A DNA stretch of 36,760 nt from the IMG/VR virus record IMGVR_UViG_3300025732_000123, positions 1 through 36,760 of that record; one strand, written 5' to 3'. Below are positions 1 to 8,615 of this stretch, one piece after another; position 1 is the first letter of the stretch, and the number at the start of each line of letters is the position of its first letter. Made by a program: the position numbers and the translations under genes. This DNA is from a virus. The notes beneath the pieces were generated by a model that saw only the letters and a list, made by a program, of their open reading frames with translations, searched no databases and was not told the origin of the DNA.

Positions 1-306
1 CTACCCTAAGCGCCTCCAGCACTGTTTCTGGAACGGGTTTTTCGACCTATCTTGCTTCGCCTCCAGCGATTGGATCGACTGCGGCTAATACAGGAGCGTT
101 CACTACCCTAAGCGCCTCTAGTACAGTTTCTGGAACGGGGTTTTCGACCTATCTTGCTTCGCCTCCAGCGATTGGATCGACTGCGGCTAATACAGGAGCG
201 TTCACTACCCTAAGCGCCTCCAGCACTGTTTCTGGGACTGGGTTTTCTACTTATCTGGCATCTCCTCCAGCTATTGGCGGAACTACTCCGGCGGCAGGCA
301 ATTTTA
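1..306 (+). repeat. Three tandem 102-bp repeats in the tail-fibre gene
   Basis: Units begin at 1, 103 and 205, each opening with CTACCCTAAG. Copies 1 and 2 differ at only about four bases; copy 3 diverges after about base 230. Each unit encodes 34 residues in frame, so unit gain or loss changes fibre length without a frameshift. More copies may lie left of the window. Confidence 0.9.
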
Positions 307-1343
307 CTACTTTAAGCGCGACAGGGCTGACAGTATTAAACGGCGCCATTGCCTCAGCTGTTGCAGGCGCGGAAGTATCTCTTATCGGAACGCTTCCAAC
401 CACAGGCTCTAGTGTTGCATACGGGCTTTGGTCAGATGTCACGATGCCATCAAATGCGACGGGTTCATCGTTTGGTATTAGCAGTCGAGTTTCCACAGCA
501 GCAGCATCGTTCACTGCCGGAACGATAGCCAACTACGCAGCAGGTTTTACATCGCTTGGAGCTGGCTCATCAATCACAAATTTATATGGATTTTTTACGC
601 AGGCAGGGCTCACCGTTGCGACCAGTGTAAACGCTGGTTTCTTTTCAAACATTGCCGCTTCTGGCTCCCTGAGGTGGAACTTTTACGCAAATGGTTCTGC
701 GCCGAATTACTTTGCGGGGCCGCTTGGAATAGGCGCAACGACGACCGGAGACCCGCTTAGGATTGCAGGGACCATAAATCATTCTGCGTTTTCTAATGCT
801 CAAATTATTGACGCGACGATTGGAAGCTCAGTAACAAGCGGTTTTCGCGGAATAATGAGTAGACCAATCACTCAGAATGCGGCGTTCACACTTGGCCAAC
901 TAACTCATTTTTATGTAAATCCGCAAACTAAAGGCGCAAGTTCAACAATCACAAACCAGTACGGATTTTTTGTAGAAAGCTCAGTCACTGACGCAACAAA
1001 CAATTTTGGGTTTTACAGCAACATTGCGGCTGCTTCTCAGCGGTGGAATTTCTACGCTGCTGGGACTGCTGCTAATTATTTTAATGGAAATGTTGGAATT
1101 GGGTCTAACGTATTTGGAACAAGTGCTACAAACACTATTTGCATAGCCACAGGAACAGCCCCGACGACTGGCCCTGCTGACACAATTCAGCTTTACAGCA
1201 CCGACCTAAGCGCAGGAAACACAATCCCAAGTTTTTATACAGAAGGGACAAACGTCGGAACCGGGACGCCGACCGCCAACCGAACCATCGCAGTCCGGTT
1301 TAATGGCACCGTATACTATTTACTTGCATCAACTATACCGTAA
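3..1343 (+). CDS. Tail-fibre protein, 5'-truncated by the window edge
   Basis: The reading frame is open from base 3 to the TAA at 1341-1343, so the true start lies left of the window; the internal ATG at 444 is not the start. The N-terminal visible part is three 34-residue repeats of the type common in phage tail fibres (TLSASSTVSGTGFSTYLASP, then PPAIGSTAANTGAFT). It is followed by two copies of a module built around ITNxYGFF ... GF(Y/F)SNIAA ... WNFYAxGxAxNYF, near bases 570-720 and 945-1085. The same module occurs in the fibre gene at 2818. The end has Gly/Thr/Asn-rich beta-type sequence and closes with TVYYLLASTIP. The inferred role is adhesion or host recognition as part of the virion. 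The family type is fairly sure; the receptor is unknown. Confidence 0.85.
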   Translation, partial: TLSASSTVSGTGFSTYLASPPAIGSTAANTGAFTTLSASSTVSGTGFSTYLASPPAIGSTAANTGAFTTLSASSTVSGTGFSTYLASPPAIGGTTPAAGNFTTLSATGLTVLNGAIASAVAGAEVSLIGTLPTTGSSVAYGLWSDVTMPSNATGSSFGISSRVSTAAASFTAGTIANYAAGFTSLGAGSSITNLYGFFTQAGLTVATSVNAGFFSNIAASGSLRWNFYANGSAPNYFAGPLGIGATTTGDPLRIAGTINHSAFSNAQIIDATIGSSVTSGFRGIMSRPITQNAAFTLGQLTHFYVNPQTKGASSTITNQYGFFVESSVTDATNNFGFYSNIAAASQRWNFYAAGTAANYFNGNVGIGSNVFGTSATNTICIATGTAPTTGPADTIQLYSTDLSAGNTIPSFYTEGTNVGTGTPTANRTIAVRFNGTVYYLLASTIP

Positions 1344-1352
1344 GGAGGAGAA

Positions 1353-1511
1353 ATGGAAATTAAACTCACGCTTTCCGTAGAGGAAGTAAACGCTATTTTG
1401 CAGACCCTTGGGCAGTTGCCCACGTCTTCTGGCGCGTGGCCCTTGGTAGTCAAGATAAAATCGCAGGCCGAGAGCCAGATTCCGAAGGCCCCTGAAGGAG
1501 ATAACCAATGA
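1353..1511 (+). CDS. Small conserved phage protein next to the tail fibre (52 aa)
   Basis: ATG at 1353 follows a strong Shine-Dalgarno (AAGGAGGAG at 1342-1350) directly behind the fibre stop. The protein begins MEIKLTLSVEEVNAILQTLG and continues with QLPTSSGAWPLVVKIKSQAE. This resembles small phage proteins found beside tail-fibre genes, with a hydrophobic helix followed by an LPxxSGAWPL segment. The TGA stop overlaps the next ATG (ATGA at 1508-1511), so the two are probably translationally coupled. The function is unknown; a helper or minor structural role is a guess from position. Confidence 0.75.
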   Translation: MEIKLTLSVEEVNAILQTLGQLPTSSGAWPLVVKIKSQAESQIPKAPEGDNQ

Positions 1512-1840
1512 TTACGTATACGTGGACGGTGACCGCGATGGAAGCCGTCACTGAGGGCAGCTTGGATAACGTAGTAGTTATCAGCTACTTCACATGCACT
1601 GGGGAAGAGAACGGACTTAAAGGCAATGCTTCAAGCGATTGCAGGCTGCTTCCTCCGAACCCCGGAAACTTTATTCCGCTTGATCAGATTACAGAACAGG
1701 AAGCGGTGACTTGGACACTGGAGGCCCTTGGTTCTTCAGGCGTGCAAAAATATGAGCAGATGGTGGCCGCGCAGATTGAAGGTCAAAAAACACCGTCTCC
1801 GCAGTTTGTAGACTTGCCATGGCTTCCTCCATCGGACTGA
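1508..1840 (+). CDS. Small tail-region protein (110 aa)
   Basis: It starts in an ATGA overlap with the 52-aa gene. It opens with MITYTWTVTAMEAVTEGSLD, then DNVVVISYFTCTG, and ends with helical EALGSSGVQKYEQMVAAQIE and a Pro-rich tail (PWLPPSD). The opening YTWxVxxMxxVxxxxxxxNVVxxxxxxxTG and the late EQM..QIE..KTP segment resemble small proteins encoded near tail-fibre genes in cyanophages and related phages. I infer a virion-associated or fibre-assembly role. No catalytic motif is visible. Confidence 0.7.
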   Translation: MITYTWTVTAMEAVTEGSLDNVVVISYFTCTGEENGLKGNASSDCRLLPPNPGNFIPLDQITEQEAVTWTLEALGSSGVQKYEQMVAAQIEGQKTPSPQFVDLPWLPPSD

Positions 1841-1851
1841 CGAGCAATTAG

Positions 1852-2805
1852 GTGAGCGCCTACTCTGACCAATATGTTGAATACGGATACTGGATATCAG
1901 GGTATGCGGTAGGAGACATCACCTACGGTGATGTCTCCGGTGTTTCTTGTACAGGTGCGGTTGGTACGGTTACTACCAGCCAGAATGTTAATTACACGGT
2001 TTTGGGGGTAAGTGGTACCGCCCAAATTGGAACCGTGACGGCATTTTCTTCCGTCACAATAAACGTTTCTGGGGTATTTGCAGCAGGTCAAGTAGGGGCG
2101 GTCTCTACTATACAGAACGTTTCGTTCTTGACGACCGGAGTTGGGGGAACTGGCAACTCTGGTACGGTATCGATTGTCACTGGGAATCTTATCGAGGTTT
2201 CTGGGACTTCTGGAACAGGACAAGTAGGCACAGTTCAAGCGTCTGGAAACGTGACCTATGTGGTTACTGGCGTATTTGGATCTGGCCAAGTCGGAACGGT
2301 ATCTACCGCACAGAACGTTTCTTTCTTGACGACTGGAGTCCAAGGGACCACGGCCCTTGGAACAGTTTCTACCACGACCGGTACGTTTATATCGGTTACC
2401 GGGACAGAAGCAGCAGGCGCGGCGGGGCAGGTTCAGACCTCCCAAAGCGTTGTTTACGAAACAACGGGGGTTTCTGGAATAGGTCAGGTTGGTACTGCGT
2501 CCGCGCTCCCGACAACTTTGGTATCCGTATCTGGGGTAAGTTGCTCTGGAGCGGCGGGAACTGTATCGGTATCCACTCTTTCTGGCGTCGTGGGCCTTGG
2601 TCAGTTGGGCTATGTTGTTGTTTGGGCGACAATAAACGACAATCAAACCCCCGGCTGGGCCGTGGTCAATGACGCCCAAACAGCCAACTGGCTGACTGTT
2701 TCAGACTCACAGACACCCGCATGGGCTGCCGTAGAGGGAACTTCTTCCCCGGGGTGGTCTGTTGTAGACGATTCCCAGACCACGACATGGTCACGAGTAG
2801 CATAG
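1852..2805 (+). CDS. Repeat-built tail protein (VSGVxGxGQVGTV repeats, W-rich end)
   Basis: Starts with GTG at 1852, with only a weak ribosome site; no better start is in frame. About residues 25-255 are degenerate 17-20-residue beta repeats of the form (V)SGVxGTGQVGTVxxxxxV, such as GVFGSGQVGTVSTAQNVSFL. Residues 258-317 switch to a second class, six W-starting units spaced 11 residues apart. The pattern suggests a beta-solenoid or beta-prism shaft with a different tip. It lies between two fibre genes in the same orientation and ends 12 bp before the next one. The inferred role is a fibre shaft or decoration protein. The repeats are certain, the role moderate. Confidence 0.75.
   Translation: MSAYSDQYVEYGYWISGYAVGDITYGDVSGVSCTGAVGTVTTSQNVNYTVLGVSGTAQIGTVTAFSSVTINVSGVFAAGQVGAVSTIQNVSFLTTGVGGTGNSGTVSIVTGNLIEVSGTSGTGQVGTVQASGNVTYVVTGVFGSGQVGTVSTAQNVSFLTTGVQGTTALGTVSTTTGTFISVTGTEAAGAAGQVQTSQSVVYETTGVSGIGQVGTASALPTTLVSVSGVSCSGAAGTVSVSTLSGVVGLGQLGYVVVWATINDNQTPGWAVVNDAQTANWLTVSDSQTPAWAAVEGTSSPGWSVVDDSQTTTWSRVA
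2623..2799 (+). repeat. 33-bp (11-residue) W-(x)-VxDxQTPxW repeat tract
   Basis: Trp codons recur every 33 bp from 2623 (W258, W269, W280, W291, W302, W313). Each unit follows the scheme W-x-x-V-x-D-x-Q-T-P-x. DNA identity between units is low, so the period is kept at the protein level. Confidence 0.8.
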
Positions 2806-2817
2806 GAGCGAGCGATA

Positions 2818-5622
2818 ATGGCTACATATACGAATCTTGGCATCAAGCAAATCACCACGGGCGACGAATCCGGCACGTGGGGCGATTCGACCAATACCAA
2901 TTTTGATTATTTTGACACGGCCATTGTTGGTTATGTCAGCGTTACGCTTGCTTCTGCGGGTAGTTCTGGTTCTCCGAACACGCTCAATGTTGCGGATTTT
3001 GCAGCGTCTAACGGGCGGAACAGGATTGTTGAATTCGTGGACGCGGGAGACCTTGGAGGCACGACCTACGTCCAGATTACCCCAAATGATTTTGAGGGGT
3101 ATTACTTTATTCGGAACGGGCTTTCGGGAAGCCGCAGTATTTTGCTGTTCCAAGGGACGTATGACGCTGCTCGTGACTACGAGATCCCGAACGGGAAAGA
3201 CATCGTTGTGCGTTGTTCTGGGGGCGGTAGCACGTCTTACATCTACAATGTGCTAGAAAACCTGCAGGTAGGGAATCTTTCGGTATCTTCGCTGACTGCC
3301 AGCACGGCGCTTGCGCTTGATGCGAACAAGAATGTGGCCAGCGTTACCAATACAGGCACTGGCAACAACGTTTTGGCCACCAGCCCAACTCTTGTTACTC
3401 CTGTCCTCGGCACGCCTACTTCTGGAACGCTGACGAACTGCACGGGGCTTCCCGTTTCCTCCGGAATTTCTGGATTAGGAACCGGGGTCGCAACGTTTTT
3501 GGCAACTCCCTCTTCCGCAAACCTTGCTGCGGCGGTTACTGATGAGACGGGCAGTGGAGCGCTTGTATTTGCAACGAGTCCGACTCTTGTCACCCCTGTT
3601 CTTGGAACGCCTACTTCTGGAACGCTGACGAACTGCACGGGGCTTCCCGTTTCCTCCGGAATTTCTGGATTAGGAACTGGGGTCGCAACGTTTTTGGCAA
3701 CTCCCTCTTCCGCAAACCTTGCTGCGGCGGTTACTGATGAGACGGGCAGTGGAGCGCTTGTTTTTGCAACGAGTCCGACTCTTGTCACCCCTGTTCTTGG
3801 AACGCCTACTTCTGGAACGCTGACGAACTGCACGGGGCTGCCTGTTTCCTCCGGCATTTCTGGACTGGGAACAGGGATCGCGACGTTTTTAGCAACCCCC
3901 TCTTCTGCAAACCTTGCTGCAGCGGTTACCAATGAGACGGGCAGCGGAGCACTTGTATTTGCGACGAGTCCGACGATCACAACTCCGGCAATTACAGGCG
4001 GAACCCTTGACAATACACAGATTGGAAATACTTCCGCGACATCCGCTAGGTTTAATTTTAATTCATCCAGTCCTACAGCGGTACGAGTTGACGGGGCAGA
4101 CACTGGGCCTACTGGGGCAAGTTATAGAATCACCTTTGAAGATACAGTAACTCTTTCTTCCGCTGTATCCGGGATAGGATCAACACATGTTTCTTATAAT
4201 GCAAACCCCAGCACCTCAGCCTCTACTGCATTAGAGGCTTATTATGCTTATCTTACTTATGGTATAGCGAAAGGAACTAGCGCTACTGTAGATAATCAAT
4301 ATGGATTTATAGTTGGAAACAGCCTTACCGACGCGACTACTAATTACGCTTTTTACACTAACCTAGGCGCTTCTGGAACTAGTCGCTACGGTTTTTACGC
4401 CGCAGGCAGTGCACCGAACTACTTCGGCGGTAGCACAGTAATCAGCGTCACCGACAACACTAATGCTGCTCTGCGCGTCACGCAGCTTGGCACGGGTAAC
4501 GCGCTGTTAGTCGAAGACAGCACCAATCCTGACGCGACGCCTTTCGTAGTTGACGCGTCTGGAAATTTAGTCAAAGGCTACACCTCCGCTGTTTCTACGG
4601 TTGGGATTAGTTCCGCCGTGTATACACCGGGAATTCAAGGACATACTGCGGGCAGCACACAGGGTAGTTTTGGTCTATTTACATGGTCTACAAACACTAC
4701 TTTTGCAAATATCATAAATTTTAGTCGAAGCAGTAATGCAACGGCGGGGTCTTACACGGCTGTAGCCTCTGGCACCAATCTTGGAGACATCCTCTGGTGC
4801 GGGGCTGACGGAAATTCTACTAGTTCCGAATTCGCTCCCGCCGCTAGAATTACTGCGCGATGCGATGGAACCGTTGCTGATGGTTCTGTTCCCGGGAAAA
4901 TACTTTTTGCTACCACGGCAGCGGCAGGGACAAACCCAACGACAAGAGTAAGTATTGATTCTAACGGGTATGTTGGAATTGGTAATACTTTTGTTGACCC
5001 CCAAAAGCTACTGGATCTTGCGGGGAGTAATCAGGGAGCGGCTTCGGATACCCCGGTAAACACCCTTCGATTCACTGATACCGACACCACGTCTGCCGCC
5101 AATCAGCCGATTGGTAAAATTGAGTTTTACAATTCAGACGCCACTAACGCGGCGGTTGGCGCTTACATCCTTTCGTCCTCGGCGGGTGTAGACGGCGGTG
5201 GTACGATTCGGTTTGGTGCTGCGGCTAACGCGGCGACTGTCGCCGAAATCTGTCGAGTTGCCGATACCGGCTTCACGATGACCAAGGATACTGCGGGCCT
5301 TGGTTATGGGACTGGGACGGGTGGCGCAGTTACTCAGGCCACCAGCAGAACGACAGGTGTCACGCTGAACAAGACGAACGGCGCGATTACGCTGGTCTCT
5401 GCGGCAGGCACGGCGACATGGCAGAGCTTTACGGTGACCAATAGCACAGTGGCTGCGACGGACGTGGTGATCGTGAACCAAAAGTCTGGGACTGACCTGT
5501 ATATGATGCACGTCACGAACGTTGCCGCTGGATCTTTTCGTATCTCATTTGCTACAACTGGCGGAACGACGACAGAGCAGCCGGTGTTTAATTTCGCGGT
5601 TATCAAGGCAGTGGCGGCCTAA
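2818..5622 (+). CDS. Large modular tail fibre (934 aa)
   Basis: ATG 2818 follows TAGGAG. The N-terminus (NLGIKQITTGDESGTWGDST, then NTNFDYFDTAI) matches the phage fibre pattern 'GDExGTWGxxTNTNxxxxxxA', likely the virion-attachment end. Residues about 187-381 hold three near-identical 65-residue repeats. Around residues 490-540 is the QYGF...LTDATTNYAFYTNL...YGFYAAGSAPNYF module shared with the fibre at the left edge. Next come an ALRVTQLGTGNALLVEDSTN repeat-type segment and a VSIDSNGYVGIGN head-type segment. The C-terminus (TNSTVAATDVVIVNQKSGTD) is a beta domain seen at the end of other phage tail proteins. The inferred role is host recognition; the tip specificity is unknown. Confidence 0.85.
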   Translation: MATYTNLGIKQITTGDESGTWGDSTNTNFDYFDTAIVGYVSVTLASAGSSGSPNTLNVADFAASNGRNRIVEFVDAGDLGGTTYVQITPNDFEGYYFIRNGLSGSRSILLFQGTYDAARDYEIPNGKDIVVRCSGGGSTSYIYNVLENLQVGNLSVSSLTASTALALDANKNVASVTNTGTGNNVLATSPTLVTPVLGTPTSGTLTNCTGLPVSSGISGLGTGVATFLATPSSANLAAAVTDETGSGALVFATSPTLVTPVLGTPTSGTLTNCTGLPVSSGISGLGTGVATFLATPSSANLAAAVTDETGSGALVFATSPTLVTPVLGTPTSGTLTNCTGLPVSSGISGLGTGIATFLATPSSANLAAAVTNETGSGALVFATSPTITTPAITGGTLDNTQIGNTSATSARFNFNSSSPTAVRVDGADTGPTGASYRITFEDTVTLSSAVSGIGSTHVSYNANPSTSASTALEAYYAYLTYGIAKGTSATVDNQYGFIVGNSLTDATTNYAFYTNLGASGTSRYGFYAAGSAPNYFGGSTVISVTDNTNAALRVTQLGTGNALLVEDSTNPDATPFVVDASGNLVKGYTSAVSTVGISSAVYTPGIQGHTAGSTQGSFGLFTWSTNTTFANIINFSRSSNATAGSYTAVASGTNLGDILWCGADGNSTSSEFAPAARITARCDGTVADGSVPGKILFATTAAAGTNPTTRVSIDSNGYVGIGNTFVDPQKLLDLAGSNQGAASDTPVNTLRFTDTDTTSAANQPIGKIEFYNSDATNAAVGAYILSSSAGVDGGGTIRFGAAANAATVAEICRVADTGFTMTKDTAGLGYGTGTGGAVTQATSRTTGVTLNKTNGAITLVSAAGTATWQSFTVTNSTVAATDVVIVNQKSGTDLYMMHVTNVAAGSFRISFATTGGTTTEQPVFNFAVIKAVAA
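3376..3960 (+). repeat. Three tandem 195-bp repeats in the large tail fibre
   Basis: Units start at 3376, 3571 and 3766 and a partial fourth opens at 3961. Each encodes 65 residues starting ATSPTLVTPVLGTPTSGTL and ending ETGSGALVF. Units 1-3 differ mainly at third codon positions, with one or two amino-acid changes (GTGV to GTGI, TDET to TNET). The near identity suggests recent expansion or gene conversion. Confidence 0.92.
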
Positions 5623-5633
5623 GGAGTGCGGTC

Positions 5634-7493
5634 ATGGCTCTTCTTCGTTTGGCATTAAAGCCGGGCATAGACAAACAAAATACAGAGTACGGAGCTGAGG
5701 GCGGCTGGACCGACTGCGACTACGTGCGCTTTCGCTATGGCCTTCCTGAAAAAGTAGGCGGCTGGACTTGGTTCGAGCAGCTTGAGACGTATCTTGTAGG
5801 AATTGTAAGTCACTCAAGATCTTGGACTTCACTGGCGGGTGTTCCTTACATGATGGTGGGGACAACAAAGAAACTGTACGTCTATTCTGGCGGTCTTTGG
5901 GACGACATCACGCCGCTGCGGGCAACGACTGCCGCTGGAGATGTTACTTTTGCGGCGACTAACGGGTCTTCGATCATTACAGTTACGGACACCGCTCACG
6001 GCGCGTCAGCTGGGGATTTTGTTACGTTTAGCGGGGCCAGTTCTCTCGGAGGAAATATTACGGCTTCTATTTTGAATGCCGAATATGAAGTTACCTCAGT
6101 TCTGACCGCGAACACCTATACTATAACGGCTCCCGTTAACGCCAATGCTTCTGACAGCGGTAACGGAGGAGCCTCTGTTGTAGGGGCGTACCAGATTTCG
6201 ATTGGTCTAGACATCAACTACTTTGACTTTGGATGGGGTGTTGGAGCATGGGGCGGTGGGACATGGGGAACTCCTCGCGCTGCCGGCCTAGGCCTGTTTG
6301 CTCGAATTTGGCAGTTCGATAATTACGGCGAAGACATGGTCTGCCAGCTGTATAACGGCGGTACTTACTACTGGGATACTAGCGCAGGCCCTAGCACGCG
6401 CGCTTCCCAGATATCGGGAGCGCCGACGAAGAGCACCTATGCGCTCGTCTCTACTCCTGACAGACATCTGGTGTGCTTTGGCACTGAAAGTACGATTGGA
6501 ACCCCTTCGACGCAGGACCCGATGTTCGTGAGGTTTTCCTCGCAGGAGGACATTGGGAACTTTGCCGAGACTGCGACCAACACGGCGGGGGGCCAACGCC
6601 TTACGGACGGCAATCAGATCGTGACGGCCATCCGCTCAAGAGGTCAAATTCTTATCTTCACGGATACGTCACTGCACGGCATGCAGTACATAGGACCCCC
6701 TTACACTTTTGGGTTCCAGCAACTTGGCGCTAACTGTGGTTGTATTGGGGCACATGCAGCGGCAGACGTGAACGGGCTTGCTCTTTGGATGGGCCATGAG
6801 GCGTTCTACGTGTTCGACGGTACGGTTAAGAAACTTCCATGCACCGTACAGGATTATGTCTTTGATGACATGAACTCGACCCAAGGCTCACGGTTCTTTG
6901 TTGGAATCAACTCTGACTTCAATGAAGTCACATGGTGGTATTGCTCTGAGAATTCGGACTACATCGACCGTTGCGTGACGTTTAACTACCTTGAGCAGGT
7001 CTGGAGCATTGGAACCATGGCTAGAACATGGTGGGAAGATGCTACTGTATTCAAATACCCCTCGGCATTCTCTTACTTGCCAAGCAGCACTGAAAGCACC
7101 ATTTCGACGATCTACGGCCTGTCGGCAGGAAGATCTCCCGCATACGCGCAGGAGTATGGTAAGAATGCGGTTGATGAAGCCATAACAGCCTATATTCGTT
7201 CGGGCTACTTTGACATTGGAGATGGCGACAACATGCTCTTCATGAGCAGGTTCTTGCCGGACTTCAAGGGGCAGGAAGGAGACCTTACGGTCCATTTGTT
7301 GCTTCGCGCTTATCCGCAAGGCACTGCCACACCAAGTTCTTTGGACCCGTACACGATCACGCCTACGACTACTAAGGTCGACACAAGGGCGCGTGGTAGG
7401 CAAATCTCGCTTCGGATCGAGAGTGACGAGATTGACACCAAGTGGCGATATGGAACCCTGCGGGTAGACTTGCAGCCGGACGGCCTTAGATGA
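5634..7493 (+). CDS. Virion structural protein, possibly a head-tail stabilisation protein
   Basis: ATG 5634 follows AAGGAG. The 619-residue protein opens with KPGIDKQNTEYGAEGGWTDC and DYVRFRYGLPEKVGGW. This 'PGI(D/N)xxxTxxxxxGxWxxxDxVRFRxGxPEKxGGW' opening is typical of podophage structural proteins often annotated as stabilisation or gp10-like proteins. A GWGVGAWGGGTWGT cluster lies near residue 200, and Asp/Trp-rich beta-propeller-like segments follow (LALWMGHEAFYVFDGTVKK). It sits after the fibres and overlaps the next gene by ATGA. The structural role is solid; equivalence to P22 gp10 is only a suggestion. Confidence 0.75.
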   Translation: MALLRLALKPGIDKQNTEYGAEGGWTDCDYVRFRYGLPEKVGGWTWFEQLETYLVGIVSHSRSWTSLAGVPYMMVGTTKKLYVYSGGLWDDITPLRATTAAGDVTFAATNGSSIITVTDTAHGASAGDFVTFSGASSLGGNITASILNAEYEVTSVLTANTYTITAPVNANASDSGNGGASVVGAYQISIGLDINYFDFGWGVGAWGGGTWGTPRAAGLGLFARIWQFDNYGEDMVCQLYNGGTYYWDTSAGPSTRASQISGAPTKSTYALVSTPDRHLVCFGTESTIGTPSTQDPMFVRFSSQEDIGNFAETATNTAGGQRLTDGNQIVTAIRSRGQILIFTDTSLHGMQYIGPPYTFGFQQLGANCGCIGAHAAADVNGLALWMGHEAFYVFDGTVKKLPCTVQDYVFDDMNSTQGSRFFVGINSDFNEVTWWYCSENSDYIDRCVTFNYLEQVWSIGTMARTWWEDATVFKYPSAFSYLPSSTESTISTIYGLSAGRSPAYAQEYGKNAVDEAITAYIRSGYFDIGDGDNMLFMSRFLPDFKGQEGDLTVHLLLRAYPQGTATPSSLDPYTITPTTTKVDTRARGRQISLRIESDEIDTKWRYGTLRVDLQPDGLR

Positions 7494-8182
7494 GCAAGAT
7501 TCTCAACGTCCGCCTGCCGAATGCTATTCCCCGGGAGTATAGCCCGGAGCAGTTCAACCAGCTTGTGCGGTCACTGGAACAGGTCATTTTCCAGCTCAAC
7601 ACGAGCTACACCCCGACTACGACCGAGAACACGGACGGGGCGGGGCGTTGGTTTGGAGGAACGGCAGGGCCATCAGGCATTTCTGGGCCGCAAGGTGCCC
7701 AGCAACTCCTTCTTCCTCACGGGGCTTTCAGGAGTAACCAAGACCAGACGGCGGCATCTACGACCGTTGGCTATGCAATCACGTACAACGTGACAGACCT
7801 GTCAGAGGGCGTGTATGTCACCAACTCCTCGCGGGTGAACGTGGACTACGCGGGGGTTTACAACGCCCAGTTTAGCCTTCAGTTGATCAATACGGACAGT
7901 CAAATACACGACGTTGATATCTGGTTCTCAAAAAACGGCACTAACATTGCAGATAGTAACAGTCGCTACAGCGTTACCTCCTCGCACGGGGGCGTGGACG
8001 GAGGAATAATCGCCGCTCTTAACTTCTATCTGGACCTTAATCCGGGGGATTACTTCGAAATTTACTGGAGTACGACGAATACGGCGGTATCCATCCAGCA
8101 ATTAGCCTCGGCGACCTCTCCGACCCGCCCAGCAACGCCTTCTGTCATCCTGACGGTGGGCTATATCTCATCTTTGAGCTAA
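7490..8182 (+). CDS. Putative decoration or fibre protein with C1q/TNF-like jelly-roll
   Basis: Starts in an ATGA overlap with the upstream structural gene. The N-terminus (RLPNAIPREYSPEQFNQLVR) has a predicted helix, followed by a short collagen-like patch (GPSGISGPQG, about residues 60-69). The C-terminal half is beta-rich (VNVDYAGVYNAQFSLQLINT; DVDIWFSKNGTNIADS; LNPGDYFEIYW), a pattern typical of C1q/TNF-like jelly-roll domains in phage head or tail fibres. I infer a trimeric surface protein. The fold call rests on motif pattern only. Confidence 0.65.
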   Translation: MSKILNVRLPNAIPREYSPEQFNQLVRSLEQVIFQLNTSYTPTTTENTDGAGRWFGGTAGPSGISGPQGAQQLLLPHGAFRSNQDQTAASTTVGYAITYNVTDLSEGVYVTNSSRVNVDYAGVYNAQFSLQLINTDSQIHDVDIWFSKNGTNIADSNSRYSVTSSHGGVDGGIIAALNFYLDLNPGDYFEIYWSTTNTAVSIQQLASATSPTRPATPSVILTVGYISSLS

Positions 8183-8186
8183 AAAA

Positions 8187-8519
8187 ATGGCAAACAAGTA
8201 CTTTCGGCAGCGGCTTTCCCCCAGTGCGACGACGGAAACCGACCTTTACACGGTTCCGCCTGCCAATACGGCGATTTTAAGCTCGTTGAGGGTGACTAAC
8301 GGCAATGGTTCTAGGGCCTCGATCACCGTTTCTCAGTACGTTAGCGGGTCGGCCACCGAATACTACCTGCTAAGGTCCTATGTCCTTGCCCCTAACAGTA
8401 CGATGGACGTTTTTAACGGCGTTCCCTGTATTTTGGAGGCAGGGGACAAGATTTCAGTGGAATCCTCAGTTTCGACGGTTTACTTCTATTTATCCTATCT
8501 AGAAGTGGACAGAAACTAG
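8187..8519 (+). CDS. Small beta-rich structural protein (110 aa)
   Basis: ATG 8187 is 4 bp after the previous stop; the ribosome site is weak. The protein (RLSPSATTETDLYTVPPANT; ILSSLRVTNGNGSRASITVS; LEAGDKISVES) looks like a small single-domain beta sandwich, of the type often encoded beside phage tail or head decoration genes. There is no signal peptide or membrane segment. The role is inferred from position alone. Confidence 0.65.
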   Translation: MANKYFRQRLSPSATTETDLYTVPPANTAILSSLRVTNGNGSRASITVSQYVSGSATEYYLLRSYVLAPNSTMDVFNGVPCILEAGDKISVESSVSTVYFYLSYLEVDRN

Positions 8520-8537
8520 GGTTTTGGAGCATTATTA

Positions 8538-8615
8538 GTGTCATATTCGCGTCCTTTCTTGGCGCGCGGCCCACGGGCCATGGCACATTACAGGAAAGGT
8601 ATGAAACATGGCTGA
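8538..8615 (+). CDS. Putative 25-residue basic microprotein with GPRA and YRKG motifs
   Basis: GTG at 8538 lies 8 nt after GGAG (8526-8529). The frame reads MSYSRPFLARGPRAM, then HYRKGMKHG, and stops at 8613-8615, overlapping the next gene's ATG (8608) by 8 nt. It fills the only gap in this block. It carries two motifs found in other basic proteins here: RGPRA (also near 27703, 29753, 29789, 33407) and an (F/Y)RKG-basic tail like the GG motifs at 28849 and 33480. These coincidences favour a real gene, but 25 codons can be open by chance. Confidence 0.4.
   Translation: MSYSRPFLARGPRAMAHYRKGMKHG

Noticed and set aside
1-306. Regular direct repeats that could be taken for a CRISPR array
   Set aside because: Units are contiguous 102-bp coding repeats without spacers and in frame with a tail fibre.
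3243-4103. 286-residue minus frame with three repeats across the fibre gene
   Set aside because: It is the shadow of the 195-bp plus-strand repeats; the repeat length is a multiple of three so all frames stay open.
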